Source of the DNA: Diaporthe sp. PMI_573
Lineage: Eukaryota > Ascomycota > Sordariomycetes > Diaporthales > Diaporthaceae
Length of the DNA: 64,000 nucleotides
Reading direction: 5' to 3'
Assembly: GCA_021399435.1 (NCBI GenBank)
Contig: JAJTUP010000013.1
Coordinates: 248,001 to 312,000, forward strand
This document shows, one piece after another, positions 1-13,896 of this stretch. Each line of letters opens with the position of its first letter. Within the stretch, counting starts at the first letter, position 1. The position numbers and the translations under genes are program-made. The notes beneath the pieces were generated by a model, which saw only the letters and a list, made by a program, of their open reading frames with translations, was not told the DNA's origin and ran no database searches.

Positions 1-1
1 G

Positions 2-352
2 GGCAACACAACCTTCATCAACTACCTTCAAGGCCAGGACATTGGACGCGTGTTTGTGGACAACATGGTGGTTCGCCCGGGTATCAACAATTTCACTATG
101 CATGCCAACATCTCGCAGACGCCCATCCTGCAGGTGATCCAGCAGCGGCCCTTCTGCGAGGACGGCGTGCTTCCCATGCAGCTGCGGGGCGAGAACGTCG
201 TCAACAACGGCCAGTACCTCAGCTACTACAAAGACTCGCTCGCCTCCACCAACCAGAGCGTCGACATCAACGTCGGCGCCGACCTCGAGGAGCTGGGCCT
301 AACCATCACCTGCTCCAACACGAGGAGGGCGGAGCTGCCGTTTGTTTCGTGA
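2..352 (+). CDS. DUF3712-type protein, C-terminal part
   Basis: The open frame runs from base 2 to a TGA at 350-352, so the gene starts to the left of the window and only about 116 C-terminal residues are visible. The text has the look of the fungal DUF3712 family (secretory/vacuolar membrane-associated proteins with LEA-like beta-sandwich repeats): a glycine-rich stretch, 'VRPGINNFTMHANI', and a closing segment with two cysteines. The function of the family is not established. No signal or membrane segment can be seen because the N-terminus is missing. The frame is GC-rich at third positions, like the other conserved genes here. The family assignment is from memory of sequence style and is moderate; that it is a true coding 3' end is likely. 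Confidence 0.65.
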   Translation, partial: GNTTFINYLQGQDIGRVFVDNMVVRPGINNFTMHANISQTPILQVIQQRPFCEDGVLPMQLRGENVVNNGQYLSYYKDSLASTNQSVDINVGADLEELGLTITCSNTRRAELPFVS

Positions 353-1128
353 GCGTTAGGTGTGCGCGTTTGATGGTGTGATTGATGAGAAAAGGGGGGG
401 GGGGTGGTTAAAATATGCTGTCCGGCAATTTTTGTGACAGACACCCTGAGCGGATTAATATTGCGTCGGCGGGGGTGTGATGAATTGGGTGCTCAAGATA
501 TGATGAGACCAAAGGCGACGAAAAACATCGCCTGAACGACATGACAGGTTTTGAAAACCGGTGAGAAACGCTTCATGCTGCATATATATTTTCTTTTGGT
601 GCGGTCACGCCGCCGAGCGCAGACTTATGCACACATACCTGAGGATACCTCAATTGAAGACTTGTTCGGTGTCATTTGAAGTGATGCTTCGCTGTCAGCG
701 GGCCATTTACCGACTTTGTCGGTGTGAGTGTGCGATGTGATGGAATCTCCCTGCGCCGTCCGTGGGCCATGTCCAGGGAGGCGTGTTCTCACCCTGCTCC
801 TGAACCACCGCTTGAACGTACTCATAGACTCTGTCCCAACACGAATGTGCGGTCCTGGCCCGACTTCGACTTCTTTGGCAATACCGCCTTGATTTATCGG
901 GTGCATAGCTCATTAATGACGCGGCGGCTATTCTCGGCGCCCATTATTGCCCAATAGGGCGCTCTTTTCCCCGCTGGACGACGTCTTCGCTGATTTCACA
1001 TCAGCTCGGAAGATGCGCCGTGCCATCATTTCGAAGTCGACCTTTCAGCCTCGTGTGCTCTCCGCTGTCGTCGAGTCTTCAAACACCAGGCGCCAGTCTC
1101 CTGCCAACGTCGATTTGCACGTCGTACC
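353..1128. other. spacer between convergent genes
   Basis: This holds the 3' regions of the DUF3712-type gene and of the HCNGP-like gene, which point at each other. A poly-G run lies near 395-404. The overlapping frames here have no recognisable protein character and I see no RNA gene. Confidence 0.5.
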
Positions 1129-1983
1129 CTAAGGATCTGCTGCCGGGACAAACTGCACAGCCTCTCCCTGCGCCCTTGTTCTCTCTTTCGACACCTTCTC
1201 CTGCGCCCGCCGCAACTGACCACGGTACGCCCAAGCAGGGAAGCCGGCAGGGTCCCAGAGGTCGGCAGGCAGCGTGGTGGCGTACTGGCTGGCACCAGCG
1301 GTCCCAGAATCTTTGTCAAATTTGGTGTCGATGCCGACAAAGCCCAGCAGCTTGTCGGTCTGTTCTGGGTTTCGGAATGCGTGAGAGTCTGCGATGCGGG
1401 CGTTGAAGTGCACGCCCTTGGTGCGCTTGAGCTCGAGGAACTTGTCGAACTTTGCGGTGAGGGCTGCGCGTCTTGCATCTGATGAGGGGGGGCCTGGGGG
1501 TGGTGATGGGGGGATATCGAGATCTGGGACTGTGGGGAGGGTGAGTTGGTGTAGCAGGGCACGGTTGGCTGAGTATGGCGACGATGGGGGCCGGGCTTGG
1601 TCTGATTGTGCGTCCTGGTCCAGGTCCTCATCCACTTGCTCAGGGTAGGCCTCTGTTTGATCTCCTGGCGGTAGACTCGGACCCATGGCCACTGAGCCTG
1701 ATGGCAATGCTGGCCCTATCTGTGGTGCTGGAGCAGACTGCTCTGCCTTTGTTGGTGGCGGTGACGGTGACGGTGGTGAGACATTGACCTCCTTCTCAGA
1801 CACATTCGCTGCCTGTGACGATTCTACTGTCGACTCAATCGGAGACTTTTGCGGTTCCTACGTTCTGGTCAGTTCACTGCGAACAAGATTCGATGTGCAT
1901 GTCCATACCGAAACTGGGGCCACGGGTGAGTGAACCTCATCTTCCTCCTCGTCACTGCTGCCATAGCCAACCAGTGGTGCCAT
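1129..1983 (-). CDS. HCNGP/SAP30BP-like nuclear regulator
   Basis: Two exons, 1909-1983 and 1129-1857, with a 51-nt phase-0 intron (1858-1908, GTATGG...ACGTAG) give 267 residues. The start at 1983 is chosen because it yields the usual beginning of the family, 'MAPLVGYGSSDEEEDE', which the long open frame alone lacks. The middle is Pro/Ser-rich and low complexity. The C-terminal third carries the HCNGP core: 'KFLELKRTKGVHFNARIAD', then 'FRNPEQTDKLLGFVGID', then 'TTLPADLWDP'. SAP30BP proteins act in the nucleus with transcription and splicing machinery; the fungal orthologues are little studied. It is convergent with the partial gene at the left edge. The domain call is confident and the intron is well supported by frame and by the restored N-terminus. 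Confidence 0.85.
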
Positions 1984-2726
1984 AGTCACGGTAGGTAGTG
2001 TTCCAGCGCTATTCTAAAGCAACCGAGCGTATTTTTTTTTATTTTTTTATTGAAAAAAGAAGAGAAAAAGAAAGTATCAAATGTAGAGCGAAGACGAAGC
2101 GACGATGGTGAAAAGTGCAATGATCACCGAGCGCGGTACTCAGGCTGAGAAGTAGATGCCCAGGGGTACGTACCGGCTTGTGATTAGATAAGCGAACACA
2201 AGAGGGGGTGGGCCTAGTCCACCGAGCTCCTCATTGGCCAGGAAGGGGGGGGGCAGGCCTCCTGGGGTCGTGCTGCGCCTGGGAGGCAGCACCTGAACGC
2301 GACAGCTCCCCCCAGTCCCAGTGCTGGAGGCTGAATGAAGCTCCCGGGCGTCGACCCTCCAGCCAGCAGCTACATCTGCTGGCTGCATCTGCTGGCTGCA
2401 TCTCCTTCTCCATCAACGATCACAACCACAACCACATTCTCGCACCACCACCGTCCCGATTTGCTCTGCTCTGCCGTTGATCCATCTCTACGATCAGGTA
2501 AGTACTGGCCTCAATGCTCAACGTCTCAACCGCAGCTCAACACTCCCAGATGCGCAAGTCAGCTCCACTGCGAGCAACCAACTGACGTCGCTCCCTCAAA
2601 ACAGCCAGGCCGTCACCAAACACTCACATTCCCACTCTCACGAAACCCACCAACCAATCTTCCGTTTCCGACCAACGTCGCCCTTAGTCTTCGTCCTTTT
2701 TCTCTCCTCTGCCCACCCAGAACACC
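1984..2726. other. divergent promoter region of HCNGP-like gene and PRE4
   Basis: The two genes diverge from here. An A/T homopolymer tract lies at about 2031-2072. A pyrimidine-rich leader precedes PRE4, with a 12-13-nt direct repeat (catctgctggctg) near 2378-2406. A GTAAGT at 2498 followed by CAG at 2532-2534 could mark a short leader intron, but no reading frame tests it. Confidence 0.45.
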
Positions 2727-3575
2727 ATGGATCACCGCCCACAAGCCTGGGGCCGCCCTCGTGACGACGTCTACGGCGCCTACGACCACAGCTACCTCAA
2801 CAACTCGGCCCCCAAGACCCACACTCAGTCGCCCGCTGTGACAGGAACCTCGGTGCTGGGCCTCAAGTTCAAGGACGGCGTGGTGCTGGCAGCGGACAAC
2901 CTGGCGTCGTACGGCTCGCTGGCGCGCTTTAGCGACATCAAGCGGCTGCGGCCCTTCGCCGGCACCTCCGTCGTCGGCTTCTCGGGCGACGTCAGCGACA
3001 TGCAGTACCTGGACCGGCACCTGGGCGAGCTGGAGATCGACGAGGCCTACGGCGGCAGCGGCGCCACCGCGTCCGGCGAGGCCGCCCCCGGCGCCGACCC
3101 GGCTACCGACGAGAACCACCCGCTGTCCGGGCTGTCGGCCGAGAACCTGCACAAGTACCTCGCCAAGCTCTTCTACCACCGCCGCAACAAGTTCGACCCC
3201 CTGTGGAACCAGGTCCTGGTTGCGGGCTTCAGCGGCGCCACGGGGAAGCCCTTCCTGGCCGCCGCCGACCTGCGCGGCACCGTCTTCTCCTCGCCCTCCC
3301 TCGCCACCGGCTTCGGCTCCATGCTCGCCCAGCCCATCATGCGCAAATACGCCGCCACCGAGGAGGACGCCGCAAAGCTCACTCGCGAGCAGGCCGTCCA
3401 GGTCATCCGCGATTGCATGAAGGTCCTCTACTACCGCGACGCCCGCTCCTGGGATGGCTACTCGCTCGCCGTCGTCACCCGCGACGGCGTCGACGTCAGC
3501 TACGACGAGAAGCTTGAAAACCAGAGCTGGGCTTTCGCCGATCGGATCAAGGGGTACGGCACCCAGGATGTGTAG
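2727..3575 (+). CDS. PRE4: 20S proteasome subunit beta7 (Pre4/PSMB4 type)
   Basis: A single-exon gene of 282 residues with a good start context (ACCATGG). It encodes a non-catalytic beta subunit of the 20S core. After a propeptide of about 32 residues comes the expected mature start 'TQSPAVTGTSVLGLKF', then 'GVVLAADNLASYGSLARF', 'VVGFSGDVSDMQYL', 'NPLWNQ'-like and 'SLATGFGSMLAQPIMRK' segments, 'MKVLYYRDARS' and the closing 'IKGYGTQDV', all in the order of the Pre4 family. A Gly/Ala/Ser-rich insert at about residues 110-130 is longer than in yeast. The region between the subunit start and the insert lacks the catalytic Thr1/Lys33 geometry, as expected for beta7. It diverges from the HCNGP-like gene and converges with GFA1. 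Identification is confident. Confidence 0.95.
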   Translation: MDHRPQAWGRPRDDVYGAYDHSYLNNSAPKTHTQSPAVTGTSVLGLKFKDGVVLAADNLASYGSLARFSDIKRLRPFAGTSVVGFSGDVSDMQYLDRHLGELEIDEAYGGSGATASGEAAPGADPATDENHPLSGLSAENLHKYLAKLFYHRRNKFDPLWNQVLVAGFSGATGKPFLAAADLRGTVFSSPSLATGFGSMLAQPIMRKYAATEEDAAKLTREQAVQVIRDCMKVLYYRDARSWDGYSLAVVTRDGVDVSYDEKLENQSWAFADRIKGYGTQDV

Positions 3576-4479
3576 ATGTGGTCGGTTTGGCCGAGCCAGT
3601 GGCGATGGTGGCGGCGTGATTGTGGCTGCTGCGGGAGGCAGATGGGCAATGGAGAGCTGATGTGTATGTCTAGACTTATCCGAGGCGAAATGAATGCATA
3701 CTCGGGTGATTGACGAGAGATCCAATGAATTTGAATGAAAGTTACAAGACAGGATGGGCACGTGTCTGCCAACGCCTGGACCGCACTTCTCGTGGCCTGG
3801 CCTGGCAACCGAGCACAACGTGAGTGCCCGTCATCGCATACATTCCGGAGGGAGGCAGCCCCGGTTTCGCCCACTTGGCTTGTTATGCCGTGCCGCCTCC
3901 CATTGACAGTGCGACAGAAATGGGCCAGCCGGAAGAGTGGCGCTTGGACGCTCGGTCTGAAGGCAGAAAGCCTAGGACCCCATCCATCAGCTTCACATGC
4001 AGATATATATGTATGAGCAGACAAATTACATTCGCGAGGTCGTGTCAGGTTGGCGGCCACTGAATAACATTGTGGAACCTTCTCAATTTGTGGACACTCC
4101 TCAGAGAGCCTGGGTCTGTCTAGTAAACTATCACGGATCTGCTCGCCCTTCATTACTCTAGAAAACTGGCCGTGCAGCCGAACGCACACCATTAAAGGCA
4201 TCCTGGGCGGTTTTGGATTTGTCATGCCTGTTGGCCTTCCACGTTTGCTCTTGCTTGCCCCCACCTGGCACTTGGCCTTACATGGTTGAATGCTTCCTTT
4301 CCTTTCAGACCCCTCCACCGGTGACAAAAACAAGTCCCAACTCCAGATCACATCCCGCCCCGTCTTTGAGACCGATCAGGTATGCAAAAGCCCATCCCAC
4401 AGGAACATCCAACGCATGCAAAACGAGTCCGGGACTGAGTGGCTACTCTGGTACGGATGAACAGTAGACAGAGGCCCGC
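3576..4479. other. spacer between PRE4 and GFA1 3' ends
   Basis: A shared 3' region of two convergent genes, about 0.9 kb. Long open frames here on the minus strand run into PRE4 antisense and have no family character. I see no repeat or RNA gene. Confidence 0.5.
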
Positions 4480-7455
<2,976 letters not shown>

Positions 7456-7590
7456 CCTGTCGAATTGATCGAACAACAATCGCTGTCTTTCTTCTGTAGT
7501 ATATCAAAGCTGGTGGACAAGCTGGCCGGGGGGTTGTGCACAACGCTGCTTGGACAGTGTCGCAGAGTCGAGACGGGTATCAAAGGCTAG

Positions 7591-7616
7591 AAAGAGAGAG
7601 AGAGAGAGAGAGAGAG
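7591..7616. repeat. GA dinucleotide microsatellite
   Basis: About thirteen AG units in the presumed GFA1 promoter/leader. GAGA tracts are common in fungal promoters; no function is shown here. Confidence 0.8.
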
Positions 7617-7919
7617 ATGGACAGCAAGTTGTGGGAAGGAAGAGCAGGACGAAGATGGGAGGGGGGAGAAGACAGAATAAAGGCCAGCTGGATGGGAAAG
7701 GGTGTTTAGCTCAGGGGATGGGATTGTTCTTTAATGGGGCCTGAGAATTGGGGCCTTGCTTTTGGGGACCTGGCCAGCCGTCAGTATAGTCTACCCGTAG
7801 GTGGCCTACGTAGACGGTCAATCCCAAGTGTCAATGTGCCCAGTGTGCCCGCACGTGGATTGTATGGACGTCCCTCCCCAGGTGCCCAGTGGTGTGGACA
7901 GGGGTGGAGGATGGGGAGT

Positions 7920-7973
7920 CCAGCCTCCAGCCTCCAGCCTCCAGCCTCCAGCCTCCAGCCTCCTGCCTCCTGC
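7920..7973. repeat. heptamer tandem repeat (CAGCCTC)n
   Basis: Six near-perfect copies of CAGCCTC followed by two TGCCTCC variants. The period of seven is not codon-compatible, which argues against a coding repeat. Confidence 0.85.
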
Positions 7974-9234
7974 CCACTCCTTGCCGACCCCTCACTCCTG
8001 CTGGCCTGAGAGGTGTGAAGGTGGGTGGTCTGGATGGAGGGGACCCCTGCTCCCGATGACGCTGCCCTCCCAGGGCTCCTCCCACCTTTCCAACACATTT
8101 TTGTCTACTCGTAACACATCAAAGCAGGCACGTCTGGTCCATGCCATTCTCTGGGGGCACCTACCTTCCTAGGTAGGCAGGTAGTTACTGTGTACAGAGG
8201 GCTGCATTCCGGCCAGCCCGTCACATGGCCCCTTGGCTCTGGAATCCAGCTGTCTCTGCTCCCCATGACCTTTCCTTTGTTCCCGTGGTGATCGGAGCTG
8301 TCAGAGAGGCTAGATTCCCTGGCAGAGGAGGCCCAAGCAGAGACGCCAGCCCAGCTTCAGGTAGCAGCACCCAGGCACGGGCCGGCACCAGGCAAGTAGA
8401 CCCGTGGGGGTTGTTAGCCTGCCCTGGCTTGCCTGGCTCCTCTTGGGGCTGAACTGAGGGCCTTGGATCCTCCCATCCTCCTTCCGGGAGACAAGACGAG
8501 ACGGACTTGCAGCTGTCTCACAGGTTTCACCACGACATTTACACCGGAAGATAACGGCAACTGCAGCATTGTATCCGTCCAATCCGTGATGCTGTCCGTC
8601 GCCTTACCGCCTCTTTTCAGCTTGGAACCCCGTGTCGGCTCCGACTCGTACGTACACAGCATGTGGGCCTCAGCCTCGCTCGCCCCAGCAACCGCTCCTC
8701 GTGTCAACACCAAGGCTCTTTCTTGCCTTGGGCTTGCTTCATGGCTGACAACATGTCCTCTGATATGAGCAATGGCTGTTACATCCATCTTTTCTAGGGC
8801 GGCTGCTCGGGGCAGGAGGTATATGCTGCCCACTGGCCCCTTAGCCCACTTCGCGCATGTGCTGGATCAACCGCCCATCATATGCCAACCCCAGCCGCAG
8901 CCGGTTTGGACAATGACGACACGCCCGTCCAGCAACAGCCAAGGCTCCAACAAAGCCGGCAGCGGCAATCCGCATTCTGGGGCGTCAAAACTCCCGACCA
9001 GAACAACCAAAGCCCGCAGACTGTGAGCCAATCGTCCCAGACAACCCATACCGGCGCACCAATCTCGATGCAACCCCCCAGCAGGTCTGCTCAGATGAAG
9101 GACAATGCAGGTCCGGGCCAGCCACTAGTTCTCGTCACCCCTGCCGCAAGTTGACAGTCGCGTCTGATGCCGCCTCACAGCCTCAAGAAAAAGAGCAGGA
9201 CAAAAAAGGGGCTGACCTGCCGAGATGGTGGGGT

Positions 9235-9270
9235 GGACAAGCTGGACAAGCTGGATAAGCTGGACAAGCT
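9235..9270. repeat. nonamer tandem repeat (GGACAAGCT)4
   Basis: Four copies, the third with one substitution. A second short array with a 13-nt unit (ctcgatgatctgg) lies at about 9514-9545. Neither sits in a credible gene. Confidence 0.8.
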
Positions 9271-12200
9271 GCAACCCGGGCCTAGCTGGTCGATCCTCGG
9301 CTAAGAATAGCCCCTGGAGCTCCCCACGTTTCCCTAGTCGCCGGGGCTGGGCACATGTCTTTACGAGATTGTCTGCATGTCTCAGCCGCATGCAGAAGGG
9401 AAGAGAGAAGAAAACTCTTCCATCAGCGGGCTGTGCTGGTCGAGCTGGCCTGTCGCCTGCTTCCGGACGGCCGATCAACCCAGGCATAGCTCGGCCTGCC
9501 TCTCGTCTATCTGGCTCGATGATCTGGCTCGATGATCTGGCTGTCTGGTCCGCCCCTGCCTGCCCAAGATGGCCCCGAGATCTGCGGGTCAGGAACAGGC
9601 AGCTCAGAACACCGCGGGGGGCGCACCTCAACACCAGGGGTCTGTACGAGGTAGTCTACACACAAGCAGCGCCGTCAATCACCCCTGCCAAGGAACCGCC
9701 CAATCAAGCTTTCGCTCGTATTTGCCCTTGCTTCTCGGACTGCTTCTCTGGAGGCCTTACACCCCGTCGGATGGTTTTGCCGCTGACAAACTGCCACCTG
9801 GGTTATTCTGAACTTGGGATGAAGGGTTCATCGTGTACGGTACTCCGGGACCGCCGTTGTATTGGACCTCGACCACCATTTGAACCTGTGTTGCCCTCGT
9901 GATGCATTTTCGTTCCTGATCCATGACGTCCGTCGGGGCCGGGGCGCCGTCATGTCGTAAAAGCACCACGAAAAGCTATAAACGCTTGATATCCCTTCTG
10001 TCGCACTGCCAGGGTTGTAGACGGTGGGCTATCAACCATTGGTCACGAGGAGAGTGTCGCACTGTCATCTTTACAACCAGCGACGTACGATTCTTGACCA
10101 CTCAGGCGCCTTTATGCGGTCCAATCTGCCATGCCCGCCGCCATGGGTGTTAAGGCACAACTGCCAGTTCTCCCAGAGCCGTCATTCACCAGCCTTACCC
10201 CGGATCGCCGTCTTCAAAGTACCTACAAAGGACGAGCATCGCGGGCAGTGTCAGACCATCCCTTTTCTATTCGTCGATTCATGTCGACATTAGCTGGTCA
10301 TTTCTGAACGGATGTTGGCTCACTGCAAGGCGATATCAACACCATGGATGCGCGCTTGATGGAGCTGTCAAACCCGATTGCAGGATCTTATTAGCCTAAA
10401 GAATTGATGTGTTTCAAGTGGTTGATCCGTTCGTAATCCCAGACGGCCTTGGACGGTCTTCTTTGCCTTTGCAACACAGCAATAACATCGCCTGCGGGCG
10501 GTTCTGGAAACTGCCATTACTTATTCAGATAAACCCTCTGGTGGACGAGACAATGCAACCCGGGTAGCCTTCAATACATTGGCTGCTTTGGTCACCAAGG
10601 GAGCGAGAGGCCTTTTCATGCCTGCAACATTTAGTAGGGGCCAAACTGAACGAACTTGGAATGCGTACGACTCGGGTCATCTGAAGACCAATCTGCGACC
10701 GAAGTGAGGTTACACAGCACCGAGGTTTGCAGGCAACACAAGTCGCCCGATGGTCTGAAAAAGATTTCGAAGTTGACGTTCCGACCCTTTCCATCCTCAT
10801 TCCACCAAGGCTGATCCACGAAATGTAAACAAGTGTTGCGATCAACCATGCAAGTGGCCTGCCTTTCGCGCCTCCTGCAAGGTCCCTCGGTCGATCTACT
10901 CACGTGGCTGTGGGCCTAACGCGCCGTCAATAGGGCTTGGGTACTCCTGGAAACAGCTGTGTCTTCCGCAGGTCTCTATGTAGCTGGGGAGGCAGGAGTT
11001 CACATGGGAGTATCCGACAGGACGTCCTTGAGAGGAAGATCAATATTCGCCCAAGTCAAGGGGTGATACAGGACTATCTAGCAGTCCGAATAGCCAAATA
11101 CTTTGGTGCGTAGATACCATACCATCACGAGCATAACAGACAAGTTGGCGCATCAACGACTTCAAATGTTAACTTTGTGCTACTACACAACGATCTTCAA
11201 CTATTTGAACCGACTTACCGACTGCCCGCCATCGCCCATCGTTCTGCACAATACGACCCAGGCGACAAATACATCTGCTGACTCCGGAGAGATCCCGTAC
11301 ACCTGAGCTTGACGATGACGTTCGATCCGAGCGAGGGCATCAGCATGCCCCACATCGGTTCTGGCCCACCTTTCATAGGACAAACAAGTTGTATTTCGCG
11401 GTCCTGCTCTTGAGCATCTGGTCGAGGCTTGTGTCGCATCTCACCGTGAAAGTCAACCTACATTTGCCGTATTGTAGTTAGTAGCCGAATACGGCGCGTC
11501 GCACTTTGGTCGTCCATTACCCACCATCAGGGCCCATGACCTCGACTGTGTCTGGTACTTAGTAGGTGAAGCGTCCCTCTTGCAGGCTGTGGGTGATGTT
11601 TGATTCGGCAGCAATCTCGGATTATTTCACGTGGCTAGCCCTCAGAAGTTGCCGAAGAAATGTGAAGATTGCCCGTTTTCACTGGACCTGATGAAACTCA
11701 GAAAGGGCTGCAACTATTTCATGACATTTTACAAATGGGCACAGAGTCATGTTTCTGTGATAACCTGAAGCCCAATCTACGGGTTCATTACAACAGGGGG
11801 GTAGCTAGTCAGGCATTTCAATACTCACCCTGCCGTATCGTCGGAATAGACACAATCACACAATTACACCCGAGAATGATTTGCCGTCAGAAAACATTGG
11901 AATACAAGCTTTGGTTTGTTTAGTGAGAGACGACAATTTGTTTTCCGATGATCTCACATTTCAGACCAGACAAGTATTGTTGCAAGCTTTTAAGTTGCTA
12001 AACATCTTGCAAAAATGCTTGGTGGACACGTCCTGAGTATACTCAGAAATCCGAGACTATGGATATAAAAACTTTATTACCAAAGAACTGAGGGGAAATT
12101 CTTGGTAATATTATTTTTGCCTTAGATCGAGGGCAGAACAATGATTTGCCCAAGTGATGGTCTTTGCGGCCACGAATTACAACTTCATCCCAAGACCGAC

Positions 12201-12717
12201 GAATCTTTCCATCTTGCTGGATTCACGCAGGATTCCAAGAGACTTGCCAGCAATTTTACCCAGTATCGGCTTGAGTAATCCGATCTTGAGGTTCCTTTCC
12301 AACTGCTACCGAAAGGTATACATAAGGGAAACAAATGAGCCCTTGTTAACGTGGCATATATATGCTAGATGTTTCAGCACCAGGGACTCGGGATTTCAAC
12401 GAAGCATCAGGACGATTTCCTGTGAACACGGAGTCCAACTCAAGCACTGTCTGACATGGCCGTGATGAGAGGGCCATAGGGGAAGCAAGAGCGCAACATG
12501 GGTTCCATCATCATTTGCGGATTCTGGTCTATGGTATTCATAAGTGTACAAGGCCGTCATCTCTATCATCTGGTGATACGCGGTTGGCGGCTTTCGGGTG
12601 GTCAAAATTGGGAGTGATGCCAGTGGGCACCTTCCATCCGTTCGAGGAACAACTTCAGTAAACCCAAAACGCCTCAGATCACCACCATACCACCATAACT
12701 CTCCTATTTCGCCGCAT

Positions 12718-12798
12718 CACGTAAGTTATAATGCTTCCAGTGCATACATAAGTTTTACTAAAGCTTTTGATATTCTAATTTTGTAAAGTACTTACGTG
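12718..12798. repeat. short AT-rich segment with 9-bp terminal inverted repeats
   Basis: CACGTAAGT at 12718-12726 is exactly inverted as ACTTACGTG at 12790-12798, around an AT-rich 63-bp core. The size and form fit a tiny MITE-like remnant, but I see no clear target-site duplication. Confidence 0.35.
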
Positions 12799-12820
12799 TG
12801 GCCGGGGGGTCAGAACTTCT

Positions 12821-13340
12821 GATGCGACCAATCTGTGAGCGGAGCGAACCATCCATTCTGTGAGCGAAGCGATCAAATGCGAGATGCGACCAATCTTCTG
12901 AGCAGCGATACAATTAGCAAGACGCGACCAATCTCTGAGCAAAGCGATGACATCGTACCCGAGTATCACCACTTGTGGCGATCGTGTACTTATGAACAAA
13001 TTGGAATACCAGAAGATATGAGGAGATGCCACTCATCTTTGAGCGAAGCGATCAAATCACATCCGAGCGGCACCACTTTCGGCGATCGTATCGTGTGGTT
13101 GCGACCCAGATCAAGCCCCTTCGCTGCGCTCTGGGTTGATCTTCTGGGTCGCTTTTCACGATCGCCGCAAGTGCCTCCTTTTGCTCATCTGATGCTCATG
13201 CTCATGCTCATCCTGCCTGCTGAATCAGGAGCTAACATCTACTAGTGTAATATATTTGTGAGCGACGATGGCATCGCATCTGAGTGTCACCACTTTCAAG
13301 TGGTTGCTGTGAATTGTGACAATGCATAGCACCTCATATC
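12821..13340. repeat. field of degenerate interspersed repeats with a hairpin
   Basis: The words GCGACCAATCT and TGAGCGAAGCGAT recur: the first at 12824, 12885 and 12924, the second in variants at 12861, 12937, 13040 and 13260. The latter are followed by a shared block of roughly 40 bases ending in CACCACTT and often GGCGATCG. A large inverted repeat, arms 13081-13114 and 13135-13166, carries GCGACCCAGATCAA against TTGATCTTCTGGGTCGC, with ggcgatcgt/acgatcgcc at the outer ends. The copies are diverged. This resembles decayed non-coding mobile sequence. Confidence 0.55.
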
Positions 13341-13354
13341 AATATCCAGTACGA

Positions 13355-13435
13355 GGAGGAGTCATTCCACTCGGGCACTTGAATTTGCCCTCCCGCTTGG
13401 TTTCCAGATGCTGACCTAATCGAAAGGAAATCTCC
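13355..13435 (+). repeat. left copy of an ~82-bp dispersed inverted repeat
   Basis: This 81-bp block matches the reverse complement of 16764-16845 with about 14 differences and one indel by hand alignment. Shared words include GGCACTTGAA, TTGCCCTCC and TCGAAAGG. The pair faces inward around the decayed recombinase-like gene. Confidence 0.75.
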
Positions 13436-13896
13436 ATGTGGAAAGGGAAATTTCGTTTTGACTTGGTCAATATCCCGCTGGTGTTAACATCTGCGAATGG
13501 CATAAACTCAAAGTGAAATAAGTGGTATGGCTTTTCAGTGGTCAACTATAGGCTGATGCAGGTAGCGCAGTTGGTGCAAACAAGTCATTCCGTGGAAACT
13601 ATTCAAATTAAAGTTGGAATGCGCTGATCCACTGCTCATCGACCTTGGGCCACTTGATGAACCACGCCAAAATCTCTGAAGCCGGCCATATCTATGCTCC
13701 TGATTCCCAACATAACCCCGGCAACACTTCAACCCCTAGCCCAGAAGCCCCTTGATCTGGCACACCAAAATTAACACGAGCTCAGAGAAGCAAAACCACG
13801 GTACAGTGGTGAGAATCTAACGAAATATGCTGGAGCCTAGGACATATTCACCCGTAGAACCGATCACTGCCTTTGGACGACGTCCAAGTCAGTGAC

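Larger units (their letters stand above)
7456..12717. other. gene-poor spacer with GFA1 leader and tandem repeats
   Basis: The first few hundred bases are the GFA1 promoter and leader (a GA microsatellite at 7591-7616). Beyond that I find no frame with domain character on either strand. Composition moves from GC-rich (to about 10 kb) to AT-richer beyond about 11 kb. Small tandem arrays are listed separately. A hairpin TTACCAA/TTGGTAA lies at 12076-12107. An 8882-9154 Gln-rich frame was considered and not accepted. Confidence 0.45.

Noticed and set aside
1026..1631. 201-codon minus-strand frame
   Set aside because: Shifted shadow of the HCNGP-like gene; Ser/Pro/Arg low complexity.
2613..3818. 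401-codon minus-strand open frame
   Set aside because: Exact antisense of PRE4; Val/Gly/Ala-rich text is the usual shadow of a GC-rich gene.
8882..9154. 90-codon Gln/Pro/Ser-rich plus-strand frame
   Set aside because: Low complexity, no leader or splice support, no family character.
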